DNA of 38,242 nucleotides from an uncultured Acidimicrobiales bacterium (lineage in GTDB: Bacteria; Actinomycetota; Acidimicrobiia; Acidimicrobiales; SHLQ01), in contig CALLQB010000129.1 of NCBI GenBank assembly GCA_938015295.1, forward strand, positions 1 to 38,242, read 5' to 3'. Numbering within the stretch: position 1 is the stretch's first letter; every line of letters starts with the position of its first letter. Both the position numbers and the translations under genes were made by a program. The notes beneath the pieces are model-generated. The model ran no database searches and was not told where the DNA came from. It was given only the letters and a program-made list of their open reading frames with translations. Shown here in pieces: positions 1 to 7,456 of this stretch.

Positions 1-1302
1 GGTAGGGGTGGCTGCGGAAAGAAAGTCGGCTTCGCTGAGGATCGCAACCGCACTGTTGATGTTGGTCGTGACGCCGGTGACCTGCGAAGTACGCAATGCT
101 CGCGCAAGGATCGCGGCCGCCGAAACCCGGTCGGGCCCGTAAGCAATCACCTTGGCCAACATCGAATCGTAGTCGGGCGAGACCTCGGCACCGGCCCTGA
201 TGCCGGTATCGACCCGCACACCTTCGCCGATCTCGAACGAGCTCACCGTGCCGATCGACGGCATCCAGCCCGTCGCCGGATCCTCTGCCACCACGCGCAC
301 CTCGATGGCGTGGCCCGACATAACCACGTCGTCTTGACGCACCGGCAAGGTTTCGCCTGCGGCGACGCGCAGTTGCAACTCGACAAGGTCGAGGCCAGTG
401 ACCGCTTCGGTAACCGGATGCTCTACCTGAAGCCGGGTGTTGACTTCAAGGAAGGTGATGGTGCCGTCGTCGCCCACCAGGAACTCGACAGTGCCAGCGT
501 TCTGGTAGCCAACGTGGCGGGCAAGGGCGAGCGCTCCGTTTAGCAACTCGTCGCGAACCTCGGCCGAAATGCCGGCCGACGGCGACTCTTCAATCACCTT
601 CTGGTTACGCCGTTGAATCGAACACTCGCGCTCGCCAAGATGCACGACGTTGCCATGAGCATCGCCCATGATTTGTACTTCGACGTGACGGCCGCTCTCG
701 ATATAGGGCTCGATGAAAACGGTGCCATCGCCGAAGGCAGCCTCGGCTTCGCGGGCCGCCGACTCGACAGCTTCAGACAGCTCGTCTGAAGTTCGAACGA
801 TGCGCATCCCACGGCCACCTCCGCCAGCCGCTGCTTTCACCAAAGCAGGCATTGCGACATCGTTTGGCACCGAACCCGGCGCCGCCTCGGTGATCGAGGT
901 AGTGGGTACGCCTGCGGCGACCGCCGCCTGTTTCGCAGCAACCTTGTCGCCCAGCAGACTGATCTGTTCGGGTGTTGGGCCGACCCAGATGAGTCCAGCA
1001 TCGATGACCTGCTGTGCAAAGGCGGCGTTCTCGGCCAGAAAGCCGTAGCCGGGATGCAACGCGTCGCAGCCGTTGTCGACAGCAGCCGCCAGCACCGCAT
1101 CGGCTCGGAGGTAGGACTCGGCTGGGGTGGCTCCGCCCAGCGACACGGCGATGTCGACCGAATCGACATGGAGAGCGTTGGCGTCGGGTTCGCTGTAAAT
1201 GCCAACGGTGTCGATGCCAAGCCGATGTGCAGTCCGCGCGATGCGCACAGCGATCTCGCCCCGGTTAGCGATAAGAAGACGGGTAATTCGGTGTGTGCTC
1301 AT
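1..1302 (-). CDS. Acyl-CoA carboxylase biotin carboxylase (alpha) subunit, 3' part cut by window edge
   Basis: This subunit carboxylates biotin using ATP and bicarbonate, feeding the carboxyltransferase encoded just upstream. I translated all 434 visible codons and the frame is open to the left edge. The N-terminus carries the biotin carboxylase signature (RLLIANRGEIAVRIAR). The ATP-grasp glycine loop KAAAGGGGRGMR lies near residue 155 and the metal/catalytic segment FLEVNTRLQVEHPVT near residue 290. A biotin carboxylase C-terminal domain follows. The biotin carrier (BCCP) domain expected at the C-terminus lies outside the window, so whether this is a fused alpha chain cannot be seen. The ATG overlaps the TAA of the beta gene by one base (TAATG), so translation is probably coupled. 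The substrate is inferred from the partner to be a branched or medium acyl-CoA such as 3-methylcrotonyl-CoA. Confidence 0.95.
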   Translation of the reverse strand, partial: MSTHRITRLLIANRGEIAVRIARTAHRLGIDTVGIYSEPDANALHVDSVDIAVSLGGATPAESYLRADAVLAAAVDNGCDALHPGYGFLAENAAFAQQVIDAGLIWVGPTPEQISLLGDKVAAKQAAVAAGVPTTSITEAAPGSVPNDVAMPALVKAAAGGGGRGMRIVRTSDELSEAVESAAREAEAAFGDGTVFIEPYIESGRHVEVQIMGDAHGNVVHLGERECSIQRRNQKVIEESPSAGISAEVRDELLNGALALARHVGYQNAGTVEFLVGDDGTITFLEVNTRLQVEHPVTEAVTGLDLVELQLRVAAGETLPVRQDDVVMSGHAIEVRVVAEDPATGWMPSIGTVSSFEIGEGVRVDTGIRAGAEVSPDYDSMLAKVIAYGPDRVSAAAILARALRTSQVTGVTTNINSAVAILSEADFLSAATPT

Positions 1303-2918
1303 TAGTGCCTCCACACGCCGTATTCGGTCGCGCCCTGAATGTTGTTGGAGTGCGCGGCGGAGATTGCCATGCCCAGCACCGTGCGGCTGTCGGCCGGGTG
1401 GATGATGCCGTCGTCCCACATTCGGCCAGTGGAGTACAACGCCGTCGACTCCTCCTCTATCTGGGCTTCGAGCGCTCCGGTCTGCGCTGCGAGCGCCTCT
1501 TCGTCGACCTCGACACCGCGACCTGCCGCGGCATTGCGGGCGATGATGTCCATCACTCCCGCAAGCTGCTTGGGGCCCATAACGGCGATGCGATGGTTAG
1601 GCCAGCTGAAAATGAAACGGGGGTTGTAGGCCCGGCCCGACATGCCGTAGTTGCCGGCGCCATAGCTGGCGCCGACCATCAAGTTGAAGTGCGGTACTTC
1701 GGAGTTGGACACCGCATTAATAAGCTTTGCGCCGTTTCGGATGATGCCACCTTGTTCGGCGGCGCTGCCCACCATAAAGCCGGTGATGTTGTGCATGAAC
1801 ACCAACGGCGTGTTGGTGCGGTTACACAGCTGTATGAACTGTGCCCCCTTGCTTGCTTCTTCGGAGAAAAGGATGCCGTTGTTGCCGAGCACGCCAACCG
1901 GGAACCCATGGATCGAGCCCCAACCGCACACCAATTTGTCGCCGTAGAGCGGTTTGAATTCCTCAAATCGGCTGCCGTCGAGGATGCGAGCGAAGACTTC
2001 TTTCATCTCGAAGGGAATCCGCACATCGGCTGACGCGCAGCCCATCAGTTCGGCCGGGTCATACAGCGGCGGATCGTCGGGTTCGGTTGCTCCCGGTCCG
2101 AGTTTTTTCCACTTGAGGTGTCGAACGATTTGGCGGGCGATGCGCAGGCCATCAAGTTCATCCGCGGCGAGATAGTCGGACAAGCCACTGGTGCGGCTGT
2201 GCATCTCGGCTCCGCCGAGCGTTTCTTCGTCGACCACCTCGTCGATGGCCATCTTTACCAGCGGCGGACCGCCCAGGTAGGCGGTGCCGCGGCCTTTGAC
2301 GAACACGGTGTAGTCGCTCATGCCAGGCGTATAGGCGCCGCCGGCGGTGTTCGGACCAAAGGCAATCGTGATCGACGGAATGCCGAGCTTCGAGAACTGG
2401 GTGAGGTTACGGAAACCCTCGCCGCCCTGCACAAAGAGGTCGGCCTGGCGGGGCAGCTCGGCGCCCGCTGATTCGTTGAGGTTGATAACCGGTAGTCGGT
2501 TTTCGCGAACAATTTCCTGAAAGCGCGAGCTCTTGCGGAACGAGTTGGGGTTGGCCGACCCGCCTCGGTAGGTCATGTCGGCCCCAGTAATCGCGCACTC
2601 GACACCTTCGACCACGCCGATGCCGCAGAACGTGCCAACACCGACCCAGTCCTGTGTGCCCCAGCCGGCCAGAGGGCTGAGTTCGAGAAGTGGCGTGTTC
2701 GGATCGACCAGTGCCTCGACCCGTTCGCGCACCAACATCTTTCCGCGCTTGCGGTGCCGGTCGACATACCTTTGCCCGCCGACGGTAGGAACCTTTTCCA
2801 TCTCGACAGTGACCAAGTCCCACAGCTCCTGCATAGCAGCGAGGTTGTCTTGGTAGTCCTGAGATTTTGTGTCGATACGGCTCTTGATCACCGAACCAAT
2901 GCGACTGTCAACCGGCAT
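1302..2918 (-). CDS. Acyl-CoA carboxylase carboxyltransferase (beta) subunit, methylcrotonyl-CoA carboxylase-like
   Basis: This 538-residue subunit transfers CO2 from carboxybiotin to an acyl-CoA. It has the two-lobed crotonase fold of PccB/MccB proteins and normal length. The N-terminal half contains NESAGAELPRQ and a glycine-rich acyl-CoA binding stretch (GPNTAGGAYTPGMSDY). The C-terminal half has FMHNITGFMVGSAAEQGGI and GASYGAGNYGMSGRAY, which form the second oxyanion-hole region. The segment GGAEMHSRTSGLSDYLAADE resembles the methylcrotonyl-CoA carboxylase branch (leucine catabolism) more than the propionyl-CoA branch; this is by recall, without alignment. The start is an ATG with GGGGAG about 10 bases upstream. 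It is first in an operon with the biotin carboxylase, with a one-base overlap. Confidence 0.93.
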   Translation of the reverse strand: MPVDSRIGSVIKSRIDTKSQDYQDNLAAMQELWDLVTVEMEKVPTVGGQRYVDRHRKRGKMLVRERVEALVDPNTPLLELSPLAGWGTQDWVGVGTFCGIGVVEGVECAITGADMTYRGGSANPNSFRKSSRFQEIVRENRLPVINLNESAGAELPRQADLFVQGGEGFRNLTQFSKLGIPSITIAFGPNTAGGAYTPGMSDYTVFVKGRGTAYLGGPPLVKMAIDEVVDEETLGGAEMHSRTSGLSDYLAADELDGLRIARQIVRHLKWKKLGPGATEPDDPPLYDPAELMGCASADVRIPFEMKEVFARILDGSRFEEFKPLYGDKLVCGWGSIHGFPVGVLGNNGILFSEEASKGAQFIQLCNRTNTPLVFMHNITGFMVGSAAEQGGIIRNGAKLINAVSNSEVPHFNLMVGASYGAGNYGMSGRAYNPRFIFSWPNHRIAVMGPKQLAGVMDIIARNAAAGRGVEVDEEALAAQTGALEAQIEEESTALYSTGRMWDDGIIHPADSRTVLGMAISAAHSNNIQGATEYGVWRH

Positions 2919-3042
2919 AGTTGTGCGACTCCCCTAGTCGTTGCCGCTCGTCGTGTGCAGCGGGTGATGCACAGCAAACACGAACGGGCCAGAACCTACC
3001 AGAGCACCTTTCACCCTCCCTACTCACCCCCACCCCACCCCA

Positions 3043-3093
3043 AAATCTCGTGACACCAGACGACGATATTTGTCGCCTGGTGTCACGAGATTT
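3043..3093. repeat. Palindromic repeat, copy 1 (hairpin)
   Basis: Perfect 17-bp arms lie at 3043-3059 (AAATCTCGTGACACCAG) and 3077-3093, and a further CGAC/GTCG pairing inside extends the stem. It lies between the divergent carboxylase operon and the ProW-like gene. Read on the minus strand it is almost the same sequence as the element at 4043-4089, including part of the loop. It is therefore a repeat family and not simply a one-off terminator. A terminator role is unlikely here because both neighbours point away from it. Confidence 0.85.
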
Positions 3094-3128
3094 CTGGTTG
3101 CGAGATCGTATTGGCGCGAGAATGTCCT

Positions 3129-4025
3129 ATGGAAGAAACCGTGTCGCCGATTTCACGAGTTCTGCTGGCGCAAACCAATACGGGAGAGGACGCTGCGATT
3201 CCCATCGCCAAGGCGCTCGCCGAGATCGTCGTTTGGTGCGCCGACAACCTTGAGTGGATCTTCGACGCCATCTTTTGGCCTTTCGAAAAGGTAACGAACC
3301 GCTTCTTTGACCCATCAGGGTTCTTTCTCACGATGAGCCCGTGGTGGTTGGTCGGCGCGATCTTGGTCATTGGCTTGGTCAAAGGCCCTCCGGTCGCTGC
3401 GGTCAAGGCAACTCTGGCGATGGCCGTAACGATCGGCCTTGGTGCTGAAGTTTCCATGGCCGCTGTCGAAGGGTTCGGATACATCCTGACATCGCTTGCG
3501 GCAGTCCTCGTCGTCGCTACTCCGTTGGGCCTAGCCCTCGGCCGGTGGCGCAGTCCGAAACCATATTCGTGGGTGCTCGAACGGCTGGGGCTTGTTCCCG
3601 TTTGGATGCTCCAAGGGGCGACAATCTTTTTGTTCGGGATCGGAACTGCGGCATCGATGGTTCTCGCGGTGGTCGTTGCTTTGCCTGTCGCCGTGTACTT
3701 CACCGCTGCCGCGCCGCCGAGCGATGACTCCTTCAACCGCGTGGTTGCCGGACTGCAGAAGGCCCTCCTTCCTATTCTTTGGACCTACATCATGACGGCG
3801 ATGATGGGAAGTGGAGGTCTCGGGTTAGTCGTGTTCAGAGCAGTAACCAACCTCGATCTCGAAGCCTCAATCGCCGCGGGTCTGGGAGTTCTGCTTGTCG
3901 GCTATACCTTTCAACAACTGCTCGAACCTCGCAAGGCGTTGCGAAGAAAACCTGCACACAACAACCATGACTCAGTCGACGTGAAAGCGGTCGTCGACGT
4001 GCCCTTAACGCCCAAACCCGCATAG
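3129..4025 (+). CDS. ProW/OpuAB-like membrane permease lacking the EAA coupling loop
   Basis: The protein has 298 residues from the ATG at 3129; an in-frame TTG at 3111 would add six. It aligns by eye along its length with glycine betaine/proline ABC permeases. There is a pre-membrane segment (DNLEWIFDAIFWPFEKV), a first hydrophobic pair, a T-A-VLVVATPLG-LG stretch, FLFGIGTAASMVLAVVVALP, and MTAMMGSGGLGLVVFRAVTNLDLEASIAAGLG. In ProW roughly 35-40 residues follow the ALP helix, including the cytoplasmic EAA---G loop that docks on the ATPase. Here only a short linker (TAAAPPSDDSFN, about residues 191-202) is present. No ATPase or binding protein gene is adjacent, and the gene is bracketed by repeats. 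Transport by the ProU mechanism is therefore doubtful. It could be a mechanosensitive or uncoupled channel, or a decaying gene, although the frame is intact. Confidence 0.65.
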   Translation: MEETVSPISRVLLAQTNTGEDAAIPIAKALAEIVVWCADNLEWIFDAIFWPFEKVTNRFFDPSGFFLTMSPWWLVGAILVIGLVKGPPVAAVKATLAMAVTIGLGAEVSMAAVEGFGYILTSLAAVLVVATPLGLALGRWRSPKPYSWVLERLGLVPVWMLQGATIFLFGIGTAASMVLAVVVALPVAVYFTAAAPPSDDSFNRVVAGLQKALLPILWTYIMTAMMGSGGLGLVVFRAVTNLDLEASIAAGLGVLLVGYTFQQLLEPRKALRRKPAHNNHDSVDVKAVVDVPLTPKPA

Positions 4026-4042
4026 CCCGCCGACGCACCAAG

Positions 4043-4089
4043 ATCTCGTGACACCAGGCGGCAAAGACTGTCTTGTGGTGTCACGAGAT
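4043..4089. repeat. Palindromic repeat, copy 2 (hairpin; possible bidirectional terminator)
   Basis: Perfect 14-bp arms lie at 4043-4056 (ATCTCGTGACACCA) and 4076-4089, followed by TTTT on the plus strand. It lies between the convergent ProW-like and Rieske genes, so a terminator role is plausible. It is an inverted copy of the element at 3043-3093: both share the arms, the GCG-CAAA start of the loop and the same 18-base middle length. Confidence 0.85.
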
Positions 4090-4093
4090 TTTG

Positions 4094-5260
4094 CTATTTG
4101 GCTTTCTGGCTGGAGGCCAACAGCTTGGTGGCGTACCAGCTGGCGAACTTTGCGACGCTTGGTTCTAGGTAGCTGAACCGGCCCTGTTTGGCGAAGGGTG
4201 ATTTGAGGCCCGCGTGCTGCTGTTCGAGTACCGGAATATCTTCGGCAATCGCAACATCGAACCGCTCGTAGTAGGCCTCAGCCTTCTCGGCGAAGCCCGG
4301 CGAATCGATTGTCGACTGGGGGAAACACACCACCTGAAAGCACCGCACACGGTCAGGCCCGTCCGGGTAGAGCTCATACATCCACATAGCTTCCGAACCG
4401 ACCGCCACGATGATGTTGGGAAAGAGCCAGGTGTACCGCACACCTTCGGCTGCACGGCCCTCGAGCCCGGCCATCATCGGTAACTGTTTGTCGAGATCGG
4501 TCACCAACAAACCACCCGTGCCAACGGTCGTACCGAAATGTGTTGCGTACGCGCCGACCACGTCCTCAGGATCGTCGGGCTCGTTATAGGTGCTGTCGAT
4601 GCTGCCCGGGTGCACATAGGGAAGGTGGTAATACTCGTTGAAAACCTCGGCGAACGGCTTCCAGTTGCAGTTGACGATCAGCTCTCGGCGACGAGTCGAC
4701 ACCAAATCAGCAATAGGCCACGGGGAATGGAAGGTGTCGAAGTCGCCAATCCACCCGTCAACCAATGGCGGGTCGGCTTCGAGGCACACAAAAACAAACC
4801 CGTGTCGTTCAGCAAGAGAGAACTCGACCATTCCGTACTCGGCGCGATCGAAGTTGGCAGTCTCGCTCATGCTCGGAGCACCGATGAGACGCCCGTCGAG
4901 ACCGTAGGTCCAGTAGTGAAACGGGCACCGCATCCGCGAGCAGCTTCCCTCGCCCACCATCACCTGAGCTCCCCGGTGACGACAACTGTTCGCATACGCA
5001 CGCAGGTCACCAGCATCGCTTCGCACCACAACGACGGGCACACCGCCGATGTCGAACGCGCTGAAATCCCCCTCGTTCGGCCAACGATCGGACCGCCCGA
5101 CGCCCACCCAACCCTGCCGAAACAACACCTGCTGTTCGAGTGCGTAGACATCGTCGTCGACGTAACACGCTGGCGGAAGCGTATGGGCAACGTCTGCTGG
5201 GCCAAGGCAGCGAGTCAGCTCCTCGGCTATGCCCACGTCAAGAGACTGGTCGAGAGACAT
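4094..5260 (-). CDS. Rieske non-haem iron oxygenase, alpha (catalytic) subunit
   Basis: This 388-residue oxygenase terminal component would hydroxylate or demethylate a small molecule using O2 and electrons from a separate reductase. The Rieske [2Fe-2S] ligands are C93, H95, C112 and H115 (CRH...CPFH). The mononuclear iron site shows NEYYHLPYVH with H212 and H217. The residue that bridges the two iron centres is E209, where aromatic-ring dioxygenases have Asp. Glu at this place is known for carnitine monooxygenase CntA and related quaternary-amine oxygenases. No small beta subunit or reductase is adjacent. The chosen start is ATG (MSLDQ); the longer open frame upstream encodes unrelated sequence and overlaps the divergent gene. 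It is divergent from the 5393-8440 operon across ~130 bp. The substrate is unknown; a quaternary amine or betaine is a hypothesis. Confidence 0.88.
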   Translation of the reverse strand: MSLDQSLDVGIAEELTRCLGPADVAHTLPPACYVDDDVYALEQQVLFRQGWVGVGRSDRWPNEGDFSAFDIGGVPVVVVRSDAGDLRAYANSCRHRGAQVMVGEGSCSRMRCPFHYWTYGLDGRLIGAPSMSETANFDRAEYGMVEFSLAERHGFVFVCLEADPPLVDGWIGDFDTFHSPWPIADLVSTRRRELIVNCNWKPFAEVFNEYYHLPYVHPGSIDSTYNEPDDPEDVVGAYATHFGTTVGTGGLLVTDLDKQLPMMAGLEGRAAEGVRYTWLFPNIIVAVGSEAMWMYELYPDGPDRVRCFQVVCFPQSTIDSPGFAEKAEAYYERFDVAIAEDIPVLEQQHAGLKSPFAKQGRFSYLEPSVAKFASWYATKLLASSQKAK

Positions 5261-5392
5261 GCCGCGAGTATGACGTTCGCCGATCTGGGACCGCAAGGAA
5301 TGTGTCGGGCACTGCCGGAGAGCGGGAACCGGGTCGCTGCACACCTTGCCCTCCTTGACCCACCCGCTACCCGCTCGTACGCTTCGGCGGCT

Positions 5393-5977
5393 ATGTCTCT
5401 TGAACTCCGCAAAATCGTCACCGTCGCCGAAGAACTGCACATCGAAGGCGGAAAGGCAGCCAATCCACCGCAACGCATGATCGGCGTTGCCGCAGTGCTC
5501 ACCAACCCGTGGGCCGGACAAGGGTTCGTCGACGATCTCAGCCCTCTACTTCTTGACGTCGCCCCGAAACTCGGCGATGTACTAGTGCCGCGCCTTCTCG
5601 ACATTGCGGGCGGCGGCGATGCAATCGAGGCCTACGGTAAGGCCGCCATGGTCGGCACCAACGGCGAGGTCGAACACGGCTCGGCGCTGACCCACACGCT
5701 GAGGTTTGGCAACAAGTTCCGCGACGCGGTGGGCGGCACGGCCTACCTGTCGTTCACCAATAGCAGAGGCGGGCCGGGAGCAAACATCGCCGTCCCCATG
5801 ATGCATAAGATTGATCCCGGCCAACGATCGCACTACCTCACGCTCGAGATGAGCATCAACGATGCGCCGGGCCCCGACGAAATCGTCATCGCTATCGGCG
5901 GATCGGTGGGTGGACGCCCGCACCACCGCATCGGCAATCGCTACTCCGACATGGAAGAAATGGGACTCACCGAATGA
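5393..5977 (+). CDS. Amino acid synthesis family protein (PF06684/DUF1185-type)
   Basis: This is a 194-residue protein of the poorly characterised 'amino acid synthesis' family. Recognisable family segments are ELRKIVTVAEE near the N-terminus, AVLTNPWAGQ, DLSPLL, EAYGKAAMVGTNGEVEHGSA in the middle and a C-terminal GGRPHHRIGN. The length is normal for the family. The biochemical role is not established; members often lie beside amino-acid or amine catabolic genes. I chose the ATG giving MSLELRKIV because it matches the family start; the frame is open much further upstream but that part is antisense to the Rieske gene. The stop overlaps the next start by four bases (ATGA), so it is co-translated with the aldehyde dehydrogenase. 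Confidence 0.82.
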   Translation: MSLELRKIVTVAEELHIEGGKAANPPQRMIGVAAVLTNPWAGQGFVDDLSPLLLDVAPKLGDVLVPRLLDIAGGGDAIEAYGKAAMVGTNGEVEHGSALTHTLRFGNKFRDAVGGTAYLSFTNSRGGPGANIAVPMMHKIDPGQRSHYLTLEMSINDAPGPDEIVIAIGGSVGGRPHHRIGNRYSDMEEMGLTE

Positions 5978-7455
5978 GCGTCACCGACTATCAGCTCTAC
6001 ATCAACGGCGAGTTCTGCGACGCCTCCGACGGCAGCCGCTTCGACTCGATCAACCCGTCAACCGGCGAGGTCTGGGCAACAGCTCCAGCGGCTACCGAAC
6101 AAGACGTCGACCGGGCGGTCAAAGCCGCTCACCACGCCATGTTCGAAGGCGAATGGTCGAAGATGACCGCGACCCAGCGTGGCCATCTGCTGTTCAAGCT
6201 TGCCGACGCTGTGGCCGAAGTCGCCCAAGATCTGGGTTCGATCGAAACCACCGACAGCGGCAAACTCGCAGCCGAGACCCGCGGGCAGAGCGCCTACGTG
6301 GCGGACTACTACCGCTACTACGGAGGCATGGCCGACAAGATCCAAGGCGACGTGTTGCCCATCGACAAACCCGACATGCACGTGTACACGCGCCGCGAAC
6401 CAATCGGTGTTGTCGCAGCGATCGTGCCGTGGAACGCCGAGATGTTCCTCACGGCCACCAAAGTTGGACCGGCACTCGCCGCCGGCTGCGCAGTGGTAAT
6501 TAAGGCATCAGAGATTGCGCCCGCTCCGATCCTTGAATTCGCCAAGGTTGTCGACCAAGTCGGCTTTCCACCAGGCGTTATCAACCTCATCACCGGTTTC
6601 GGTGAGCCATGTGGCCGCATCCTCACTAGCCACAAACAGGTTTCGAAGGTTGCGTTCACCGGCGGCGCCGACACCGCTCGCCACGTCATCGCAAACACGG
6701 CAAACAACTTCGCGCCGGTGTCCCTCGAACTCGGCGGCAAATCGCCGCTGGTTATCTTCGATGATGCCGATCTCGAAGGTGCGGTGAACGGCGCCGTGGC
6801 CGGAAACTTCGGGGCATCGGGTCAGAGCTGTGTTGCCGGGTCGAGAGTCATCGTTCAAGCTGGCGTCTACGACCGCTTCATCGAGATGGTCACCGAACGG
6901 GCGCAGGCAATCCGCCTCGGCGACCCGCTCGACGACGACACACAAATGGGTCCACTCGCCACCCAAGTGCAATACGACCGCTGCATAAGCGTCGTTGCGG
7001 CGTCGGCATCCGAAGGAGCCACCATCCATACCGGCGGCAAACGCCCCGATGGATTCGAGACCGGCTGGTACTTCGAGCCGACGGTTATCGCCTGCCCCGA
7101 CCAGACAATCACGAGCACTCGAGTCGAGCTGTTCGGCCCGGTGATGTCGGTGCTCAAGTTCGAGAACGAAGAAGATGCCATCGGTCTCGCCAACGACACC
7201 GAGTTCGGACTCGGCGCCGGCATCTTCACCAACAACTTGGCCCGGGCGCATCGAGTATCGGAGAAGATTCATTCGGGCATCGTGTGGGTCAACACCTACC
7301 GGGCCATCTCCCCCATCGCGCCGTTCGGAGGTTTCGGCAACAGCGGCTACGGCCGTGAGGCGGGCGTCGACGCAATCCACGAATTCACTCGAACCAAGAC
7401 CGTGTGGATCAACACCTCACCAGAACCAATGGCCAACCCGTTTGTGATGCGCTGA
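5974..7455 (+). CDS. NAD(P)-dependent aldehyde dehydrogenase
   Basis: This 493-residue ALDH-superfamily enzyme oxidises an aldehyde to the carboxylate. The Rossmann segments include VPWNAEMF and FTGGADTARHV. The general base is E252 in LELGGKSP and the catalytic nucleophile is C286 in GQSCVAGSR. A C-terminal substrate-entry segment (FGGFGNSGYGREAG) completes the fold, and length is typical of betaine-aldehyde or gamma-aminobutyraldehyde types. The substrate cannot be read from sequence alone. It is second of three genes: it overlaps the upstream gene by four bases and is separated from the next by one base. In this setting it probably oxidises a semialdehyde or aldehyde produced by the neighbouring Rieske enzyme's pathway (inference). 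Confidence 0.95.
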   Translation: MSVTDYQLYINGEFCDASDGSRFDSINPSTGEVWATAPAATEQDVDRAVKAAHHAMFEGEWSKMTATQRGHLLFKLADAVAEVAQDLGSIETTDSGKLAAETRGQSAYVADYYRYYGGMADKIQGDVLPIDKPDMHVYTRREPIGVVAAIVPWNAEMFLTATKVGPALAAGCAVVIKASEIAPAPILEFAKVVDQVGFPPGVINLITGFGEPCGRILTSHKQVSKVAFTGGADTARHVIANTANNFAPVSLELGGKSPLVIFDDADLEGAVNGAVAGNFGASGQSCVAGSRVIVQAGVYDRFIEMVTERAQAIRLGDPLDDDTQMGPLATQVQYDRCISVVAASASEGATIHTGGKRPDGFETGWYFEPTVIACPDQTITSTRVELFGPVMSVLKFENEEDAIGLANDTEFGLGAGIFTNNLARAHRVSEKIHSGIVWVNTYRAISPIAPFGGFGNSGYGREAGVDAIHEFTRTKTVWINTSPEPMANPFVMR

Positions 7456-7456
7456 T

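Noticed and set aside
2919..3042. C-rich run (CCCCCACCCCACCCC) as a G-quadruplex or regulatory element
   Set aside because: The G-runs on the minus strand could form a quadruplex, but one short run upstream of the carboxylase operon is not enough to claim a function.
4538..5392. Upstream extension of the amino acid synthesis family frame
   Set aside because: The first ~285 codons are antisense to the Rieske gene and are not family-like; the family begins at the ATG at 5393.
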